The notes beneath the pieces were generated by a model. It worked only from the letters and a program-made list of their open reading frames with translations. It was not told the DNA's origin and did not search any database. A program made the position numbers and the translations under genes. From Hyphomicrobiales bacterium (GTDB lineage Bacteria; Pseudomonadota; Alphaproteobacteria; Rhizobiales; Rhodobiaceae): DNA of 64,000 nt. The stretch is from positions 186,001 through 250,000 of the forward strand of contig PKTR01000006.1 of assembly GCA_002869065.1 (NCBI GenBank), given 5' to 3'. Below, in pieces: positions 19,883 through 29,150 of this stretch (position 1 is the first letter of the stretch; each line of letters starts with the position of its first letter).

Positions 19883-20542
19883 GTGAAAACGACCCGTCGC
19901 GTCTTTGTGAATGGTATCGGCGCAGCAGCGCTCAGCGCCGGTCTGGCCGGCGGCATCGGGCTTGGCGCCGTCGCGCCGGCGGCCGCTGAAAGCTACGACC
20001 TCGACAAGCTGATGAAGGCCGGCCCGCTCGGTGAGCAGTCGATCGGCGATGAAAACGCACCCGTAACCGTCATCGAATACGCCTCGCTGACCTGCGGACA
20101 CTGCGCCAACTTCCACACCCAGACCTTCCCGGAAATCAAGAAGAAGTACGTCGAGACCGGCAAGGTCCGCTTCATCTTCCGCGAATTCCCGTTCGATCCG
20201 CGCGCGACCGCCGGCTTCATGTTGTCCCGCTGCGCCCCGAGCGACCGCTACTTCGACATGCTGGGACTGCTGTTTTCCCAGATGGCCGACTGGGCCTTCA
20301 CCAACGAACCCGTCAAAGTTCTCTTCAACCTGTCCAAGCAGGTTGGTTTTACACAGGAGACCTTCAACGCCTGCTTGACGAATCAGGAACTTCTCGACGG
20401 AGTAAGCTGGGTGCGGGACTACGCGGCCAAGGAATTCGAAGTGAATTCCACCCCGACCTTTTTCATTAACGGCCAGAAACAGGTGGGAGCGCTCACCGTT
20501 GAGGAGATGTCGAAACTCCTGGATGAAGCACTGGGGGGCTAG
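19883..20542 (+). CDS. Tat-exported DsbA-family thiol oxidoreductase
   Basis: A 219-residue DsbA/BdbD-like protein of the periplasm. The N-terminus TTRRVFVNGIGAAALSAG is a twin-arginine signal, ending near APAAAES. The thioredoxin-fold active site is CGHC in YASLTCGHCANFH, and the cis-proline segment is STPTFFING. It may introduce or shuffle disulfides. The GTG at 19883 was chosen because AGGA is 7 bases upstream; GTG 19877 abuts that site and the frame extends to 19787 without signal features. smc starts 57 bases downstream. Confidence 0.88.
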   Translation: MKTTRRVFVNGIGAAALSAGLAGGIGLGAVAPAAAESYDLDKLMKAGPLGEQSIGDENAPVTVIEYASLTCGHCANFHTQTFPEIKKKYVETGKVRFIFREFPFDPRATAGFMLSRCAPSDRYFDMLGLLFSQMADWAFTNEPVKVLFNLSKQVGFTQETFNACLTNQELLDGVSWVRDYAAKEFEVNSTPTFFINGQKQVGALTVEEMSKLLDEALGG

Positions 20543-20599
20543 CGGTAACGCCGCCAACCCGCTCCCCCGGCGCGTCCGCGCGCGCCGGGAGGGCCGTCC

Positions 20600-23500
20600 A
20601 TGAGATTTTCCAAGCTCCGCTTGCTCGGCTTCAAATCCTTCGTCGAACCGACCGATTTCGTCATCGAATCCGGCCTGACCGGCGTTGTCGGCCCGAATGG
20701 CTGCGGCAAGTCCAACCTCGTCGAGGCGCTGCGCTGGGTGATGGGCGAAAGCTCGTACAAGGCGATGCGCGCGTCCGGCATGGACGACGTCATCTTCGGC
20801 GGCTCGCATAACCGCCCGGCGCGCAACACGGCGGAAGTGACCGTGATGCTGGAACGCGCCGACGGGCGCGTGCCGAGCGGACTTCCCGACGCCGAAATCC
20901 TCGAAATCACCCGCCGCATCGAGCGCGAAGCCGGCTCCGTCTACAAGATCAACGGCAAGGACGTGCGCGCCCGCGATGTCCAGCTGCTGTTCGCCGACGC
21001 TTCGACCGGCGCCCGCTCGCCGGCGATGGTGCGTCAGGGCCAGATCGGCGAGCTGATCGCGGCAAAACCGACCTCGCGGCGCGCGATCCTCGAAGAGGCC
21101 GCCGGCATTTCCGGTTTGCACACCCGCCGCCACGAGGCAGAACTGCGCCTGCGCGCCGCCGAACAGAACCTCGACCGCCTCGAGGATGTGCTCGGCGAGC
21201 TTGGTTCGCAGCTCGATGGGCTGAAACGCCAGGCCCGTCAGGCGACCCGCTACCGCACGCTTTCAGCTGAAATCCGCAAGGCCGACGCGACGATCCTTTA
21301 TCTGCGCTGGATGCAGGCGAAAAAGGCCGTTGGCGAGGCTGAGCAGGCGCTTGCCGCCGAAGCCAAACGCGTTGCCGAGCAGGCCGAGGTGCAGGCACGC
21401 ACCGCCAAGGACCAGGCCGTCGCCGCGCACGAACTGACCGCGCGCCGCGAAGCCGAGGCCAAGGCCTCCGCCGCCTTGCAGCGCCTTCGTCTGGCGCTTG
21501 GCGAACTCGACGCCGAAGACGCCCGCATCAAGGAGCGCATCGCCGATCTCGGCCGCCGGCTTGAGCAGTTCGCCGCCGATGTCGGCCGCGAGGAACGGCT
21601 TATCGCCGACAATCGCGAGGCGCTGGCGCGTCTCGGCGAAGAAGAAAAGGCCCTGAACTCGGATGAGGCGACGGCCCGTGACAAGGGCGCGGAGGCGACC
21701 GCCGCGCTGCAGGCCGCCGAGCAGCAGCTTACAGCGTCCGAAAAGCAGTTTTCCGACCTGACTGAGGAATCCGCACAACTGACCGCGCGTCGCGGGCATC
21801 TCCAGCGCACTATTCGTGATGCCGAAACCCGCATCGAGCGGCTGAAAGGGCAGGTCGCCGATATCGAGCGTGATCTTGCCGGTCTGGCCGACGCGCTCGC
21901 TCGCGAAACCGGCGTTGCCGAAAAGCAGGCCGCCGTCGAGGCAGCACAGGCGCAGGTCGGCGAGGCGGAAGCCGCTGCAGACGCCGCCGAACACCGTATC
22001 GATGCCGCCCGCGAGGCCGAAGCCGCCGCCCGAGCGCCGGTCAGCGACGCGGAAAAGCAATTGAACGCGATCGAGGCCGAAGCTGCCGCGCTGGAACGGC
22101 TTTTGGCGCAGGGCATGGGCGGCCGCTGGCGACCGATCGTCGAGGCGATGCGGGTGCGGTCCGGCTATGAAAAGGCGCTCGGCGCGGCGCTTGGCGCCGA
22201 TCTCGAGGCGCCGACCGATGACGAGGCACCGATCCACTGGACCGATACCGGCACAGGCGATGGCGACCCGGCCTTGCCTGCCGGCGCGACGCCGTTGAGC
22301 GACTATGTCGAAGCGCCCGCCGCCCTGCGTCGCCGGTTGCGCCAGATCGGTCTGGTCGAGGCCGCCGAAGGCGAGCGGCTGCATGCCGACCTTGCGCCCG
22401 GCCAACGGCTGGTGACGAAGGATGGCCGCGTCTGGCGCTGGGACGGGCTGGTTGCGTCCGCCGACGCGCCGAGCGCGGCCGCCGAACGGCTGGCGCAGAA
22501 GAACCGGCTTGAGGAGCTGCGCGCCGAGGGAGACGACGCGGGGCGTGAGCTTGCCCGCCACCGTGCGGCCCACGAGGACACCAAAACCGCTCTGCAGCAG
22601 GCAAGCGAGGCCGAGCGCGCCGCGCGTGAAGCGCTTCGCCAGAGCCGCCATGCAGCGGACGCCGCGCGTGACGCGCTGAGCCGGGCGGAAAAGGCGATGG
22701 GCGAACTGGTCGCCCGCCGCAGTGCGCTTGAGGAAGCCCGCCTGCGTCTGGCATCGAGCCTGGAAGAAGCCGAAACGGCGCATCGCGAGGCCGTTGCGGC
22801 GCTGGCCGAGCTGCCGCCGCTTGAAGGCACCGAACAGCGCCTTGCCGCGACCCGCCTCAGCGTGCAGGAGCAGCGCGCCGCCGTCGCCGAGGCCCGATCT
22901 GTGGTCAATGGTCTGGCGCGCGAGGGGGACATCCGTCGCGCCCGCTTGCAGGCAATCGCCGCTGAACGCCGCAGCTGGACGAGCCGCGCGGAAAGCGCAG
23001 AACACCAGATCGCCACCCTGCGCGAACGCAAGGGCGAGGCGGAGGCCGAACTCGCGGCGATCCGCGAGACGCCAGACACCATCGACACACGTCGCAAGGC
23101 GCTGTTCCGCGAGGTCGAAGGCGCCGAAACAAACCGCGCCGCCGCCGCCGATGCGCTTGCCGAAAGTGAACGCCGTCAGGTCGAGGTTGACCGGCAGGCA
23201 AAGGATGCGCTGGCCGATCTGTCCTCCTGCCGCGAGGCCCGCGCCCGCGCCGAGGAAAGGCTCAACGCCGCCCGCGAGCGCGTGACCGATGCGGTCGAGC
23301 GCATCGACGAGACGCTCGAATGCAAGCCTGAAGAGGCTGCCGAACTTGCCGAACTGAAGCCGGGCGCCGAACCGCCCGACGTCAATGCCGTCGAAACCCG
23401 GCTCGACCGGCTCCGCCAGGAACGCGACCGCCTCGGCGGCGTCAATCTGCGTGCCGAGGAGGAGGCGAGGGAAGTCGCCGAGCGCCGCGACGTGCTGGTG

Positions 23501-24058
23501 ACGGAACGCGATGACCTCGTCGAGGCGATCAAGCGTCTGCGCCAGGGCATCTACAGCCTCAATCGCGAGGCCCGCGAGCGGCTGGTAGCGGCCTTTGACC
23601 GCGTCAACGCCCATTTCCAGGAGCTGTTCACCCATCTCTTCGGCGGTGGCACGGCCGAGTTGCAGCTCGTCGATTCCGATGATCCGCTGGAAGCCGGTCT
23701 CGAAATCGTCGCCCGCCCGCCGGGCAAGAAACCGCAGACCATGACGCTTCTGTCGGGCGGCGAGCAGGCGCTGACGGCGATGGCGCTGATCTTCGCGGTG
23801 TTCCTGACCAACCCGGCGCCGATCTGCGTTCTCGATGAGGTCGACGCGCCGCTCGACGATGCCAACGTCGAACGCTACTGCAATCTGCTCGATGAGATGT
23901 CGCGGCGAACTGATACGCGCTTCGTCATCGTCACCCACAACCCGATCACCATGGCGCGGATGAACCGTCTGTTCGGCGTCACCATGTCCGAGCGCGGCGT
24001 GTCGCAACTCGTCTCCGTCGATCTGGCGACCGCCGAGCAGTATCGCGAAGTCGGATAA
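20600..24058 (+). CDS. smc: Chromosome segregation protein SMC
   Basis: A 1152-residue structural-maintenance-of-chromosomes ATPase that organises and segregates the nucleoid. The N-terminal head has Walker A GPNGCGKSNL (31-40). Two long coiled coils, rich in Ala, Glu, Arg and Lys, flank a hinge at roughly residues 485-620. The C-terminal head has the signature LLSGGEQALTAMALIFA and Walker B PICVLDEVDAPLDD. Length is normal. The coiled coils produce long antisense reading frames that are not genes. No scpA or scpB is nearby. Confidence 0.97.
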   Translation: MRFSKLRLLGFKSFVEPTDFVIESGLTGVVGPNGCGKSNLVEALRWVMGESSYKAMRASGMDDVIFGGSHNRPARNTAEVTVMLERADGRVPSGLPDAEILEITRRIEREAGSVYKINGKDVRARDVQLLFADASTGARSPAMVRQGQIGELIAAKPTSRRAILEEAAGISGLHTRRHEAELRLRAAEQNLDRLEDVLGELGSQLDGLKRQARQATRYRTLSAEIRKADATILYLRWMQAKKAVGEAEQALAAEAKRVAEQAEVQARTAKDQAVAAHELTARREAEAKASAALQRLRLALGELDAEDARIKERIADLGRRLEQFAADVGREERLIADNREALARLGEEEKALNSDEATARDKGAEATAALQAAEQQLTASEKQFSDLTEESAQLTARRGHLQRTIRDAETRIERLKGQVADIERDLAGLADALARETGVAEKQAAVEAAQAQVGEAEAAADAAEHRIDAAREAEAAARAPVSDAEKQLNAIEAEAAALERLLAQGMGGRWRPIVEAMRVRSGYEKALGAALGADLEAPTDDEAPIHWTDTGTGDGDPALPAGATPLSDYVEAPAALRRRLRQIGLVEAAEGERLHADLAPGQRLVTKDGRVWRWDGLVASADAPSAAAERLAQKNRLEELRAEGDDAGRELARHRAAHEDTKTALQQASEAERAAREALRQSRHAADAARDALSRAEKAMGELVARRSALEEARLRLASSLEEAETAHREAVAALAELPPLEGTEQRLAATRLSVQEQRAAVAEARSVVNGLAREGDIRRARLQAIAAERRSWTSRAESAEHQIATLRERKGEAEAELAAIRETPDTIDTRRKALFREVEGAETNRAAAADALAESERRQVEVDRQAKDALADLSSCREARARAEERLNAARERVTDAVERIDETLECKPEEAAELAELKPGAEPPDVNAVETRLDRLRQERDRLGGVNLRAEEEAREVAERRDVLVTERDDLVEAIKRLRQGIYSLNREARERLVAAFDRVNAHFQELFTHLFGGGTAELQLVDSDDPLEAGLEIVARPPGKKPQTMTLLSGGEQALTAMALIFAVFLTNPAPICVLDEVDAPLDDANVERYCNLLDEMSRRTDTRFVIVTHNPITMARMNRLFGVTMSERGVSQLVSVDLATAEQYREVG

Positions 24059-24266
24059 CCGCGCAGGCCGTTTTTCTCCGAATCGGCAGGGCTTTTCGTC
24101 CCGCTGATTTCGCGATGCATCGGCATTTGACGCCGACGAATACAAAGACTCGGTGCGTCTTTCCTGCAACTCGGTCGCGCATGCGGCGAAGGTCGGATTG
24201 CCGCAGAGCCCGTTCAAACGGGAAAATCAATGAAAAATCATAATGTTGACCTGGGAAAGCCTTTCC

Positions 24267-24295
24267 TTGACAGTCTCGCGGCCCGCAACTATTGT
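24267..24295 (+). promoter_or_regulatory. Promoter of the F0 ATPase operon
   Basis: A consensus -35 TTGACA (24267-24272) and a -10 TATTGT (24290-24295) have 17 bases between them. Transcription would start about 24302, some 50 bases before atpI. The rest of 24059-24354 holds no supported gene. Confidence 0.7.
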
Positions 24296-24354
24296 GCGGC
24301 CGAATTCGGGGCTGTATCAGGCCGCGCTTGGTCTTTTTGTGCGCGGGAGGGGTG

Positions 24355-24762
24355 ATGATCGACACTCGCTCACCGGCTGGAAAAGAAAGCGAAGGGGCTT
24401 CCGAGCCCTCCGAGCAGGAATTGGCGCAACGCCTTGCGCGGCTGGAAAAGTCGCTGGAAGCGCAGCGTCCGAAGGAACAAAAACGCCGGACGGCGGGAAG
24501 CGAAGCGAATGCCTACGGGCAGGCTTTCCGGTTATCGGCGGAGTTCGTTGCAGGTATCGGCGTCGGCGCCGCTCTTGGATGGGGCATTGACCGATGGTTC
24601 GAGACCTCGCCGTTGGGGTTGATCGTTTTCCTCCTCCTCGGTTTCGCAGCGGGCGTATTGAATGTGCTGCGCGCCGCCGGACTGGCCCCTGAGCCGGGCT
24701 CGGCAAGCGGGCAGGATGGGCAGCAAAGTTCGGAGCAGAAGCGCTCCGGCAATGAAAAGTGA
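24355..24762 (+). CDS. atpI: ATP synthase protein I
   Basis: A 135-residue AtpI, an assembly or cation-handling factor of the F-type ATPase. It has a charged N-terminus (to about residue 50), two membrane segments (SAEFVAGIGVGAALGWGI and GLIVFLLLGFAAGVLNVL) and a polar tail. The ATG at 24355 has a strong GGGAGGGG just upstream; the frame extends to 24292 without similarity. It is the first gene of atpI-B-E-F'-F. Confidence 0.88.
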   Translation: MIDTRSPAGKESEGASEPSEQELAQRLARLEKSLEAQRPKEQKRRTAGSEANAYGQAFRLSAEFVAGIGVGAALGWGIDRWFETSPLGLIVFLLLGFAAGVLNVLRAAGLAPEPGSASGQDGQQSSEQKRSGNEK

Positions 24763-24774
24763 GGGGCGGACCCG

Positions 24775-25524
24775 GTGGCGAACGATCCGATCCATCAGTT
24801 CCAGATCAGCAAGTGGGTCCCTATCGAGGTCGGCGGCGTCGATTTCTCGTTTACGAACTCCTCCTTCTTCATGGTCGCGACCGTTGCGGTCGCCTCCCTG
24901 TTCCTGATCCTTTCGACGAGCGGGCGTGGCCTGGTGCCGGGCCGCTGGCAGTCGATGGCCGAAATGGCCTATGAATTCGTCGCGGACATGTTGCGAAGTT
25001 CAGCCGGAACCGCCGGCATGAAGTTCTTCCCGTTCGTGTTCTCGCTCTTCATGTTCGTGCTGATCGCCAACCTGCTCGGCATGTTTCCGTACTTCTTCAC
25101 CATCACCAGCCACATCATCGTCACCTTCGCGCTGGCGATGGCGGTCATCCTGACCGTGGTGATCTATGGCTTCATGAAGAATGGCGTGAGCTTCCTGAAG
25201 CTCTTCGTACCGAGCGGCGTGCCCGCCCTGCTGATCCCGCTGGTGACGCTGATCGAGATCATCTCGTTCCTGTCGCGCCCGATCAGCCTCTCGGTTCGTC
25301 TCTTCGCCAACATGCTTGCCGGCCACATCACGCTGAAAGTGTTCGCCGGCTTTATCGTTTCGCTTAGCGCCTTTGGCGCGGTCGGCGTCGCCGGCTCGAT
25401 CCTGCCGCTTGCCATGACCGTGGCGCTGACGGCTCTCGAGTTTCTGGTCGCCTTCCTTCAGGCGTATGTCTTCGCTGTTCTGACGTGCATGTATCTCAAC
25501 GATGCGATACATCCGAGCCACTAG
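24775..25524 (+). CDS. atpB: F0F1 ATP synthase subunit a
   Basis: A 249-residue membrane subunit that forms the proton half-channels against the c ring. The essential arginine is Arg175 in [14 protein letters not shown]. Five or six hydrophobic helices are visible, the last being [22 protein letters not shown]. The GTG start is 8 bases downstream of GAGGGG. No F1 genes are in the window, as expected for an alphaproteobacterial split operon. Confidence 0.97.
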   Translation: MANDPIHQFQISKWVPIEVGGVDFSFTNSSFFMVATVAVASLFLILSTSGRGLVPGRWQSMAEMAYEFVADMLRSSAGTAGMKFFPFVFSLFMFVLIANLLGMFPYFFTITSHIIVTFALAMAVILTVVIYGFMKNGVSFLKLFVPSGVPALLIPLVTLIEIISFLSRPISLSVRLFANMLAGHITLKVFAGFIVSLSAFGAVGVAGSILPLAMTVALTALEFLVAFLQAYVFAVLTCMYLNDAIHPSH

Positions 25525-25585
25525 GAACAGGTCGAGTTAACGGTTCAACCCAACAACGTATTCAGTTCAACCAAGGAGCATCTCA

Positions 25586-25810
25586 ATGGAAGCGGAAGCT
25601 GCGAAGTTCATCGGCGCCGGTATTGCCTGCCTCGGCATGGGTGGCGCGGGCATCGGTCTCGGCACCATTTTCGGTAACTACCTGGCCGGCGCTCTGCGCA
25701 ATCCTTCGGCCGCTGATGGCCAGTTCGGCCGTCTCATCTTCGGCTTCGCCGTGACTGAAGCGCTGGGCATCTTCTCGCTGCTCGTCGCGCTCATCCTGCT
25801 GTTCGCGTAA
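25586..25810 (+). CDS. atpE: F0F1 ATP synthase subunit c
   Basis: A 74-residue hairpin proteolipid of the rotor ring. Helix 1 ([21 protein letters not shown]) and helix 2 ([21 protein letters not shown]) are joined by the polar loop RNPSA. The ion-carrying Glu58 is in AVTEALGIF. The residues around it do not form the usual sodium-binding pattern, so proton coupling is likely. AAGGAG precedes the ATG. Confidence 0.97.
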   Translation: MEAEAAKFIGAGIACLGMGGAGIGLGTIFGNYLAGALRNPSAADGQFGRLIFGFAVTEALGIFSLLVALILLFA

Positions 25811-25908
25811 TCCCTTTACGCGAGCAGGACGGATACGTCCGAAGAGTTTGATCTCGTGGGGGCGCGACGGGGCAACAGCACCGTCCGTCATCCCGTTCGG
25901 GGGCATTG

Positions 25909-26460
25909 ATGGCATCCGAGACCAATACCCATACCGAAGTGCCTGCTGATGCACATCAGGGCGGCGGCGGAAACTTCCCGCCGTTCGACGGAACGACGTT
26001 CCCGTCCCAGCTCCTGTGGCTGGCGATAACGTTCGCCGTCTTCTATTACCTGATGTCGAAGGTGGCTCTGCCGCGCATCGCCGGTATCCTCGAAGATCGT
26101 GAGGATCGGATCGCTGGCGACCGGGCCGAGGCCGATCGGCTGAAGCGGGAGACCGACGAAGCCATCGCGGCCTACGAACAGGCGCTCGCCGAGGCCCGCA
26201 ACAAGGCTCACGGCATCGCTCGCACCACGCGCGAAAAGCTTGAGGCCGATGTTCAGGCCAAGCGCCATGCGGCGGAAGAAGGTCTTGCGACCAAGCTTGC
26301 CGACGCCGAGGCGCGTATCGCCGGCATCAAGACCGTGGCACTTGCCGAGGTCGGCACGATCGCGACCGAAACGGCCGAAACCCTGGTGACGACGCTGGTC
26401 GGCGGCAAGGTGACGAAGACCGAACTCACCAAGGCCGTTACGGCCAGCATGGACGACTGA
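25909..26460 (+). CDS. atpF': F0F1 ATP synthase subunit b'
   Basis: A 183-residue peripheral stalk subunit. One N-terminal membrane helix (QLLWLAITFAVFYYLMSKVA) is followed by a long, charged coiled coil. Photosynthetic and many alphaproteobacteria have two unlike b subunits; this is the b' type by position (before b) and by its longer N-terminus. The ATG at 25909 follows an in-frame TTG. Confidence 0.93.
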   Translation: MASETNTHTEVPADAHQGGGGNFPPFDGTTFPSQLLWLAITFAVFYYLMSKVALPRIAGILEDREDRIAGDRAEADRLKRETDEAIAAYEQALAEARNKAHGIARTTREKLEADVQAKRHAAEEGLATKLADAEARIAGIKTVALAEVGTIATETAETLVTTLVGGKVTKTELTKAVTASMDD

Positions 26461-26471
26461 GGAGACCGCTC

Positions 26472-26951
26472 GTGGACGCGACATTCTGGGCATTCATCGG
26501 CCTCGTCCTCTTCTTCGTGGTGATGTTCGTCGCCAAGGTTCCCGGCAAGATCGGTTCGTCGCTCGACGACCGCGCCAAGGGGATCGAAGGCGAACTGGAC
26601 ATGGCTCGCAAGCTGCGTGACGAAGCGCAGAGCCTGCTCGCCGAATACCAGCGCAAGCGTCGCGAAGCCGAGCAGGAAGCCGAAGACATCGTCGCCGAGG
26701 CCAAGGCCGAGGCCGAGCGCCTCACCGCCGAGACCAACAAGGCGCTTGAGGAAATGATCGAACGCCGCACCAAGGCGGCAGAGGTCAAGATCGCGCAGGC
26801 CGAGACGATGGCTGTCGCCGAGGTTCGTGCCCGTGCGGCCGACGTTGCGGTGGCCGCGGCGGAAAAGATCCTTGCCGCCAAGGCGAAGGGCGACACCGCC
26901 AAGGCGCTGATCGCTTCGGGCATCGAAGAGGTGAAGACCCGCCTCAACTGA
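26472..26951 (+). CDS. atpF: F0F1 ATP synthase subunit b
   Basis: A 159-residue stalk subunit with an N-terminal membrane helix (FWAFIGLVLFFVVMFVAKVPG) and a coiled coil. The start is a GTG, 11 bases after the b' stop. It is the last gene before a strong terminator, so the F0 operon ends here. Confidence 0.95.
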   Translation: MDATFWAFIGLVLFFVVMFVAKVPGKIGSSLDDRAKGIEGELDMARKLRDEAQSLLAEYQRKRREAEQEAEDIVAEAKAEAERLTAETNKALEEMIERRTKAAEVKIAQAETMAVAEVRARAADVAVAAAEKILAAKAKGDTAKALIASGIEEVKTRLN

Positions 26952-26985
26952 TCCGGGTGCGTCGCACCGCTGGACAAGACAATTG

Positions 26986-27014
26986 ACCGCTGTTCATCCG
27001 GACAGCGGTTTTTT
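26986..27014 (+). terminator. Intrinsic terminator of the F0 operon
   Basis: An 8-bp stem (ACCGCTGT at 26986-26993 with ACAGCGGT at 27002-27009) is followed directly by a run of six T. It lies 35 bases after the atpF stop. Confidence 0.9.
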
Positions 27015-27054
27015 GTTGTCCGGATGCCGGGGAAGTGCCCGGTTAGCGCGTGCT

Positions 27055-27102
27055 CCCGAACCGAAGGTCCGCGTACGCGAATTGTGGGAACCGGTTTTCG
27101 GG
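27055..27102. repeat. Probable dispersed palindromic repeat
   Basis: CCCGAACCG (27055-27063) faces CGGTTTTCGGG (27092-27102) as an imperfect inverted repeat, with a perfect inner palindrome CGCGTACGCG (27070-27079). GTGGGAACCGGTTTTCGG resembles a short repeat often seen between rhizobial genes. Only this copy is in the window. Confidence 0.35.
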
Positions 27103-27165
27103 CAGGAATACACGTCAAAATAAGCGGACAGCGTTTCCGGTGATTCAATACTCACAGGAACATCT

Positions 27166-27828
27166 CTAACGCGCCAGAAGCTCCGCAATGGGTTTGAAGG
27201 TCGTGCGATGCAGCGGGCAGGGCCCCAGCCGGTCGAGCGCCTCCATGTGCTCGCTGGTGCCGTATCCCTTGTGCCTCTCAAAGCCATATCCCGGATAGGC
27301 TTTCGCCATCTTCACCATCAGCCGGTCGCGGGTGACCTTGGCGACGATCGAGGCCGCTGCAATCGAGATCGAGCGCGCATCGCCCTTGATCACGGCTTCC
27401 GCCGGGCACGGGCATTCGTCGGGCACATCGCGTCCGTCGATGAGGGCAAAGGAGGGAGCGCGTGGCAATGCCGACAGCGACTGCGCCATTGCCCAAAGGC
27501 TCGCCTTGCGGATATCGGTCGCATCGATCCGGTTGACCGAGGCGACGGTTACGGCAACGAACCCGCTGAGACAGATCTCGTCGAACAGGGCCTCGCGGCG
27601 GGCAGCCGTCAGCTTCTTGGAATCCGCCAGCCCCTGCGGGTGACGGCTCGGCTCGAAGGCAACGGCGGCGGCAACCACCGGGCCGGCAAGCGGCCCCCGG
27701 CCGGCCTCGTCGGCACCTGCAACAAGACCCGGAAAGCGTTTCGCTGCCCGCCGCTCCAGCTCGTCATTGGCAACGAGCGGCGGCAGGTCGAGGCGAAGCG
27801 TCGGCGATTCGGATGTCTTGCGAGCCAT
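27166..27828 (-). CDS. rnhB: Ribonuclease HII
   Basis: A 220-residue type 2 RNase H, which removes single ribonucleotides and RNA from DNA. The catalytic carboxylates are seen in VAGADEAGRGPLAGPV (Asp, Glu), in FALIDGRDVP (Asp), and the later Asp/Glu region near AAASIVAKVTRD. KGYGTSEHMEAL and HRTTFKP are C-terminal family motifs. The start at 27828 (MARKTSESPT) is a choice; ATG 27882 is in frame upstream. It sits 80 bases downstream of the radical SAM gene on the same strand. Confidence 0.95.
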   Translation of the reverse strand: MARKTSESPTLRLDLPPLVANDELERRAAKRFPGLVAGADEAGRGPLAGPVVAAAVAFEPSRHPQGLADSKKLTAARREALFDEICLSGFVAVTVASVNRIDATDIRKASLWAMAQSLSALPRAPSFALIDGRDVPDECPCPAEAVIKGDARSISIAAASIVAKVTRDRLMVKMAKAYPGYGFERHKGYGTSEHMEALDRLGPCPLHRTTFKPIAELLAR

Positions 27829-27908
27829 CGCCGAACCATGCCGGAAAACCGCAATCGGCGCGAGCGCGGATCGGCCCCGCATCGGGCCCAATCCCGCCGC
27901 CCGATCTC

Positions 27909-29042
27909 CTAGAACAGCGCCAGTTGCACGCCGCCACCTTCGGGCGGCACGAACAGGTCCGTCCGCAGTTTCATCTTCGTCCGATTGATCCCGAGCCGCT
28001 TGCAGGCGGCCTCGAAACGTCGCCCGATCAGCCAGGCATAGGGTCCGGAGCCGCTCATGCGTTTGCCGAAGGCGGCGTCGTAGTCCTTGCCGTCGCGGGT
28101 CGAGCGGATCAGTGACATGACATGGCGGTAGCGGTCGGGTTGTTCCCTCAGCAGCCAGTCCTTGAACAGCGGCGCCACATCGAGCGGCAGGCGCAGCAGG
28201 ATATAGCCCGCCTCGCGCACGCCGGCAGCAGCCCCGGCGTCGAGAATGCGCTCGATCTCGGGGTCGTTGAGCGCGGGGATCACCGGCGCGACCATGATGG
28301 CGGTCGGGATGCCGGCCCCGGCCAGCTCTTTCAACGCCTCGAGTCGCCGTTCGGGCGTCGCCGCGCGTGGTTCCATCGAGCGCGACAGCTTGCGGTCGAG
28401 CGTCGTCACTGATAGCGCGACCTTGGCGAGCCCGCGCGACGCCATGCGAGCAAGAATATCCTGATCGCGGAGAACGAGCGCCGATTTGGTGACGATGGCG
28501 ACCGGGTGGTTTGCCGCGTCGAGCACTTCAAGGATCGAGCGCATGATGCCCTGCGACCGTTCGATCGGCTGATAGGGGTCCGTATTGGTGCCGATAGCGA
28601 TGGTTTTCGGCTTGTAGCCCGACACCGAGAGCTCGCGCTTCAACAGCTCTGCCGCGTTCGGCTTGGCAAACAGCCGGGTTTCGAAATCGAGCCCCGCCGA
28701 CAGCCCCATATAGGCGTGCGTTGGGCGCGCAAAGCAGTAGCTGCAGCCATGCTCGCAGCCGCGATAGGGGTTGATCGAGCGATCGAAGGCGATGTCCGGG
28801 GACTCGTTGCGGGTGATGATCTTGCGCGCCCGCTCTTCCTGTATGGTGGTCTTAAGAGCAGGAAGATCGATGCCGCTTTCCCAGCCATCGTCGAATGGCT
28901 CGACGGCCAGGCGCTCGAATCTGCCGGATGTGTTGGACTGCGCGCCGCGTCCCCGGCGACGCTTTGGCGCGATCTCGACAGCGCCCGGCGGCAGCGGCTC
29001 GGCGGAAGGCAAGTCATGCTTGGTTGTGCGAATCTGGCGCAT
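27909..29042 (-). CDS. Radical SAM protein (PA0069/SplB-like family)
   Basis: A 377-residue radical SAM protein. The cluster motif is CEHGCSYC (Cys96, Cys100, Cys103) within NPYRGCEHGCSYCFARPTHAYMG, a form shared with the PA0069-type and spore photoproduct lyase-like families. The remaining barrel segments include TIAIGTNTDPYQPIE and VALSVTTLDRKLSRSMEPRA. The reaction is not known. The start at 29042 (MRQIRTTKHD) has AAAGGAGG 6 bases upstream, which is decisive over the longer frame to 29099. It is divergent from the glycosyltransferase. Confidence 0.88.
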   Translation of the reverse strand: MRQIRTTKHDLPSAEPLPPGAVEIAPKRRRGRGAQSNTSGRFERLAVEPFDDGWESGIDLPALKTTIQEERARKIITRNESPDIAFDRSINPYRGCEHGCSYCFARPTHAYMGLSAGLDFETRLFAKPNAAELLKRELSVSGYKPKTIAIGTNTDPYQPIERSQGIMRSILEVLDAANHPVAIVTKSALVLRDQDILARMASRGLAKVALSVTTLDRKLSRSMEPRAATPERRLEALKELAGAGIPTAIMVAPVIPALNDPEIERILDAGAAAGVREAGYILLRLPLDVAPLFKDWLLREQPDRYRHVMSLIRSTRDGKDYDAAFGKRMSGSGPYAWLIGRRFEAACKRLGINRTKMKLRTDLFVPPEGGGVQLALF

Positions 29043-29150
29043 GCTGTGCCTCCTTTCAGGTCGGAATCTAGGCATCGAAAGAGAACAAAGCAAGAACAAT
29101 TACCCGCAAGGCGGATCGAATCCTTAAACAAGCTGTGCTATGAGGGACGT

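Noticed and set aside
21263-24217. 984-residue frame on the minus strand opposite smc
   Set aside because: It is an antisense shadow of the high-GC coiled-coil gene; no start signal or family motif.
28506-29150. Long N-terminal extension of the glycosyltransferase frame
   Set aside because: It is antisense to the radical SAM gene; the true start at 29151 begins with the family motif.
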